NCBI GenBank assembly: GCA_046566095.1
Contig: JBKHXI010000172.1
Span: forward strand, 1 to 6,673
Reading direction: 5' to 3'
Length of the DNA: 6,673 nucleotides
From: CAMPJU01 sp046566095
GTDB lineage: Bacteria > Pseudomonadota > Gammaproteobacteria > Xanthomonadales > Xanthomonadaceae
Part shown: piece after piece, positions 5,600-6,673 of the stretch
Numbering within the stretch: position 1 is the first letter of the stretch
Layout: each line of letters opens with the position of its first letter
Notes under the pieces: generated by a model
What the model was told of the DNA's origin: nothing
The model's input: the letters and a program-made list of their open reading frames with translations, nothing else
Databases searched by the model: none
Translations under genes and position numbers: made by a program

Positions 5600-6673
5600 G
5601 CGGCGCCGCGCCGCGCGGGGTGGTGGTGCTGGGCGGCGGGCTGGCCGGCCTGAGCCTGGCGATCCAGCTCAGGCGGCAGGACCCCGCAACCGACGTGCTG
5701 GTGCTCGAGCGGCACGCGCATCCGGTGCCCGAGGCCGCGTTCAAGGTCGGCGAATCCACGGTCGAGATCGGCGCGCACTACTTCGCCGAGGCGCTCGGCC
5801 TGCGCGGCCACCTGGACGCGGCGCAGATCCGCAAGTTCGGCTTCCGGTTCTTCTTCGACCGCGGCGGCGGCGCGGTCGACCGGGCGCTGGAGCTGGGTGT
5901 GAGCCGGGTGCTGCCGACGCCCGCCTGGCAGATCGACCGCGGCCGCTTCGAGAACTTCCTGGGCGCGCATGCGCGCGGACTGGGCGTGGACTTCCGCGAC
6001 GGCGCGACGGTGCGGCGGATCGAGCCCGGCGCCGGCGGCGCGCCGCACACCGTCGAGTTCGAGCGCGGCGGCGAACGCCGGGCGGTGCAGGCGCGCTGGC
6101 TGGTGGACGCCAGCGGCCGCGCCGGCCTGCTCAAGCGCAGGCTCGGCCTGGCCCGCGGCAACGGCCACGACGCCTGCGCGGCCTGGTGGCGGGTGCAGGG
6201 CCGGGTGCGCATCGACGACTGGTCGTCCGACCCGCGGTGGCAGGCGCGCTGCGAGCCGCCCGAGCGCTGGCGCTCGACCAACCACCTGTGCGGCCCGGGC
6301 TACTGGGTCTGGCTGATCCCGCTGGCCTCCGGCAGCCATTCGATCGGCATCGTCTGCGATCCGGCGCTGCACCCGGTCGAGACCATCAACAGCCACGACA
6401 AGGCCATGGCCTGGCTGCGCCGCCACCAGCCGCAGCTGGCCCGCGCGCTCGCCGCCGGCGGCCACGAACTCCAGGACTTCGCCTTCCTGCGGCGCTTCTC
6501 GTACGGCTGCGAACAGGTGTTCTCGGGCGCCGACCGCTGGGCGCTTACCGGCGAGGCGGGGGTGTTCCTGGATCCGTTCTATTCGCCCGGCAGCGACTTC
6601 ATCGCGATCGCCAACACCTACGTCTGCGACCTGGTGGCGCGCGACCGCGCCGGCGCCGATCCCGCGCCCTGGG
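5596..6673 (+). CDS. FAD-dependent halogenase-like oxidoreductase (tryptophan-halogenase superfamily), 3' partial
   Basis: The frame stays open from the GTG at 5596 to the window end, giving 359 residues; such enzymes are usually ~400-550 residues, so the C-terminus is missing. It carries the FAD dinucleotide motif VVLGGGLAGLSLA (~9-21), GEST (52-55), K80 in KFGFRFF aligned with the catalytic Lys of flavin halogenases (K79 in PrnA), DASGR (~residues 173-177), the halogenase signature WVWLIP (W237, W239, P242; WxWxIP) and FLDPFYSPGSD (324-334), matching the FxPxSxG tunnel motif. These support flavin-dependent oxidation of halide to hypohalous acid and halogenation of an aromatic ring, with a separate reductase supplying FADH2. 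The start overlaps the glycosyltransferase stop by 4 bases (GTGA) and has no clear Shine-Dalgarno, so coupling is likely. Within this operon it is a candidate for halogenating an aryl polyene head group. A non-halogenating monooxygenase of the same fold remains possible. Confidence 0.85.
   Translation, partial: MSGAAPRGVVVLGGGLAGLSLAIQLRRQDPATDVLVLERHAHPVPEAAFKVGESTVEIGAHYFAEALGLRGHLDAAQIRKFGFRFFFDRGGGAVDRALELGVSRVLPTPAWQIDRGRFENFLGAHARGLGVDFRDGATVRRIEPGAGGAPHTVEFERGGERRAVQARWLVDASGRAGLLKRRLGLARGNGHDACAAWWRVQGRVRIDDWSSDPRWQARCEPPERWRSTNHLCGPGYWVWLIPLASGSHSIGIVCDPALHPVETINSHDKAMAWLRRHQPQLARALAAGGHELQDFAFLRRFSYGCEQVFSGADRWALTGEAGVFLDPFYSPGSDFIAIANTYVCDLVARDRAGADPAPW

Noticed and set aside
5377..6465. 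A 362-codon - strand open frame.
   Set aside because: It is opposite the halogenase-like gene, whose + strand frame has FAD and halogenase motifs; the antisense translation has none.

Overview
The window is very GC-rich (over 70% by eye) and densely coding, with every supported gene on the + strand. Third-codon-position G/C dominates. The gene content and the combination of an aryl-polyene-type ketosynthase pair with a flavin halogenase point to a gammaproteobacterium of the Xanthomonadaceae/Lysobacteraceae (Xanthomonas, Lysobacter, Luteimonas or a relative). The genus is inferred, not read directly.

Layout. (1) Positions 2-2584 hold a cyclic-di-GMP signalling protein whose first residues lie before the window: receiver, PAS, GAF, degenerate GGDEF, intact EAL. 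(2) Positions 2585-2716 form the only real intergenic gap. It holds two small GC hairpins, a TATACT -10-like box, a perfect 8-bp inverted repeat at the expected transcription start, and an AGGA ribosome binding site. (3) Positions 2717-6673 hold four genes with overlapping ends: a complete Cys-His-His beta-ketoacyl synthase, a half-length ketosynthase-like protein without the catalytic Cys, a soluble family-2 glycosyltransferase, and a FAD-dependent halogenase-like protein cut by the window end. All four appear to start with GTG, and adjacent genes overlap by 4, 8 and 4 bases, so they look like one translationally coupled operon continuing past position 6673.

Interpretation. The active ketosynthase followed by a Cys-less partner matches the ketosynthase/chain-length-factor pairs of aryl polyene pathways, the family that includes the yellow xanthomonadin pigments. 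Xanthomonadins are known to be brominated aryl polyenes, so the halogenase in the same operon fits a halogenated pigment. The glycosyltransferase would decorate the polyene or its lipid carrier. The c-di-GMP gene upstream is probably a separate transcription unit; a regulatory link to pigment is possible but rests only on adjacency. No RNA genes, mobile elements, CRISPR arrays or long repeats were seen.
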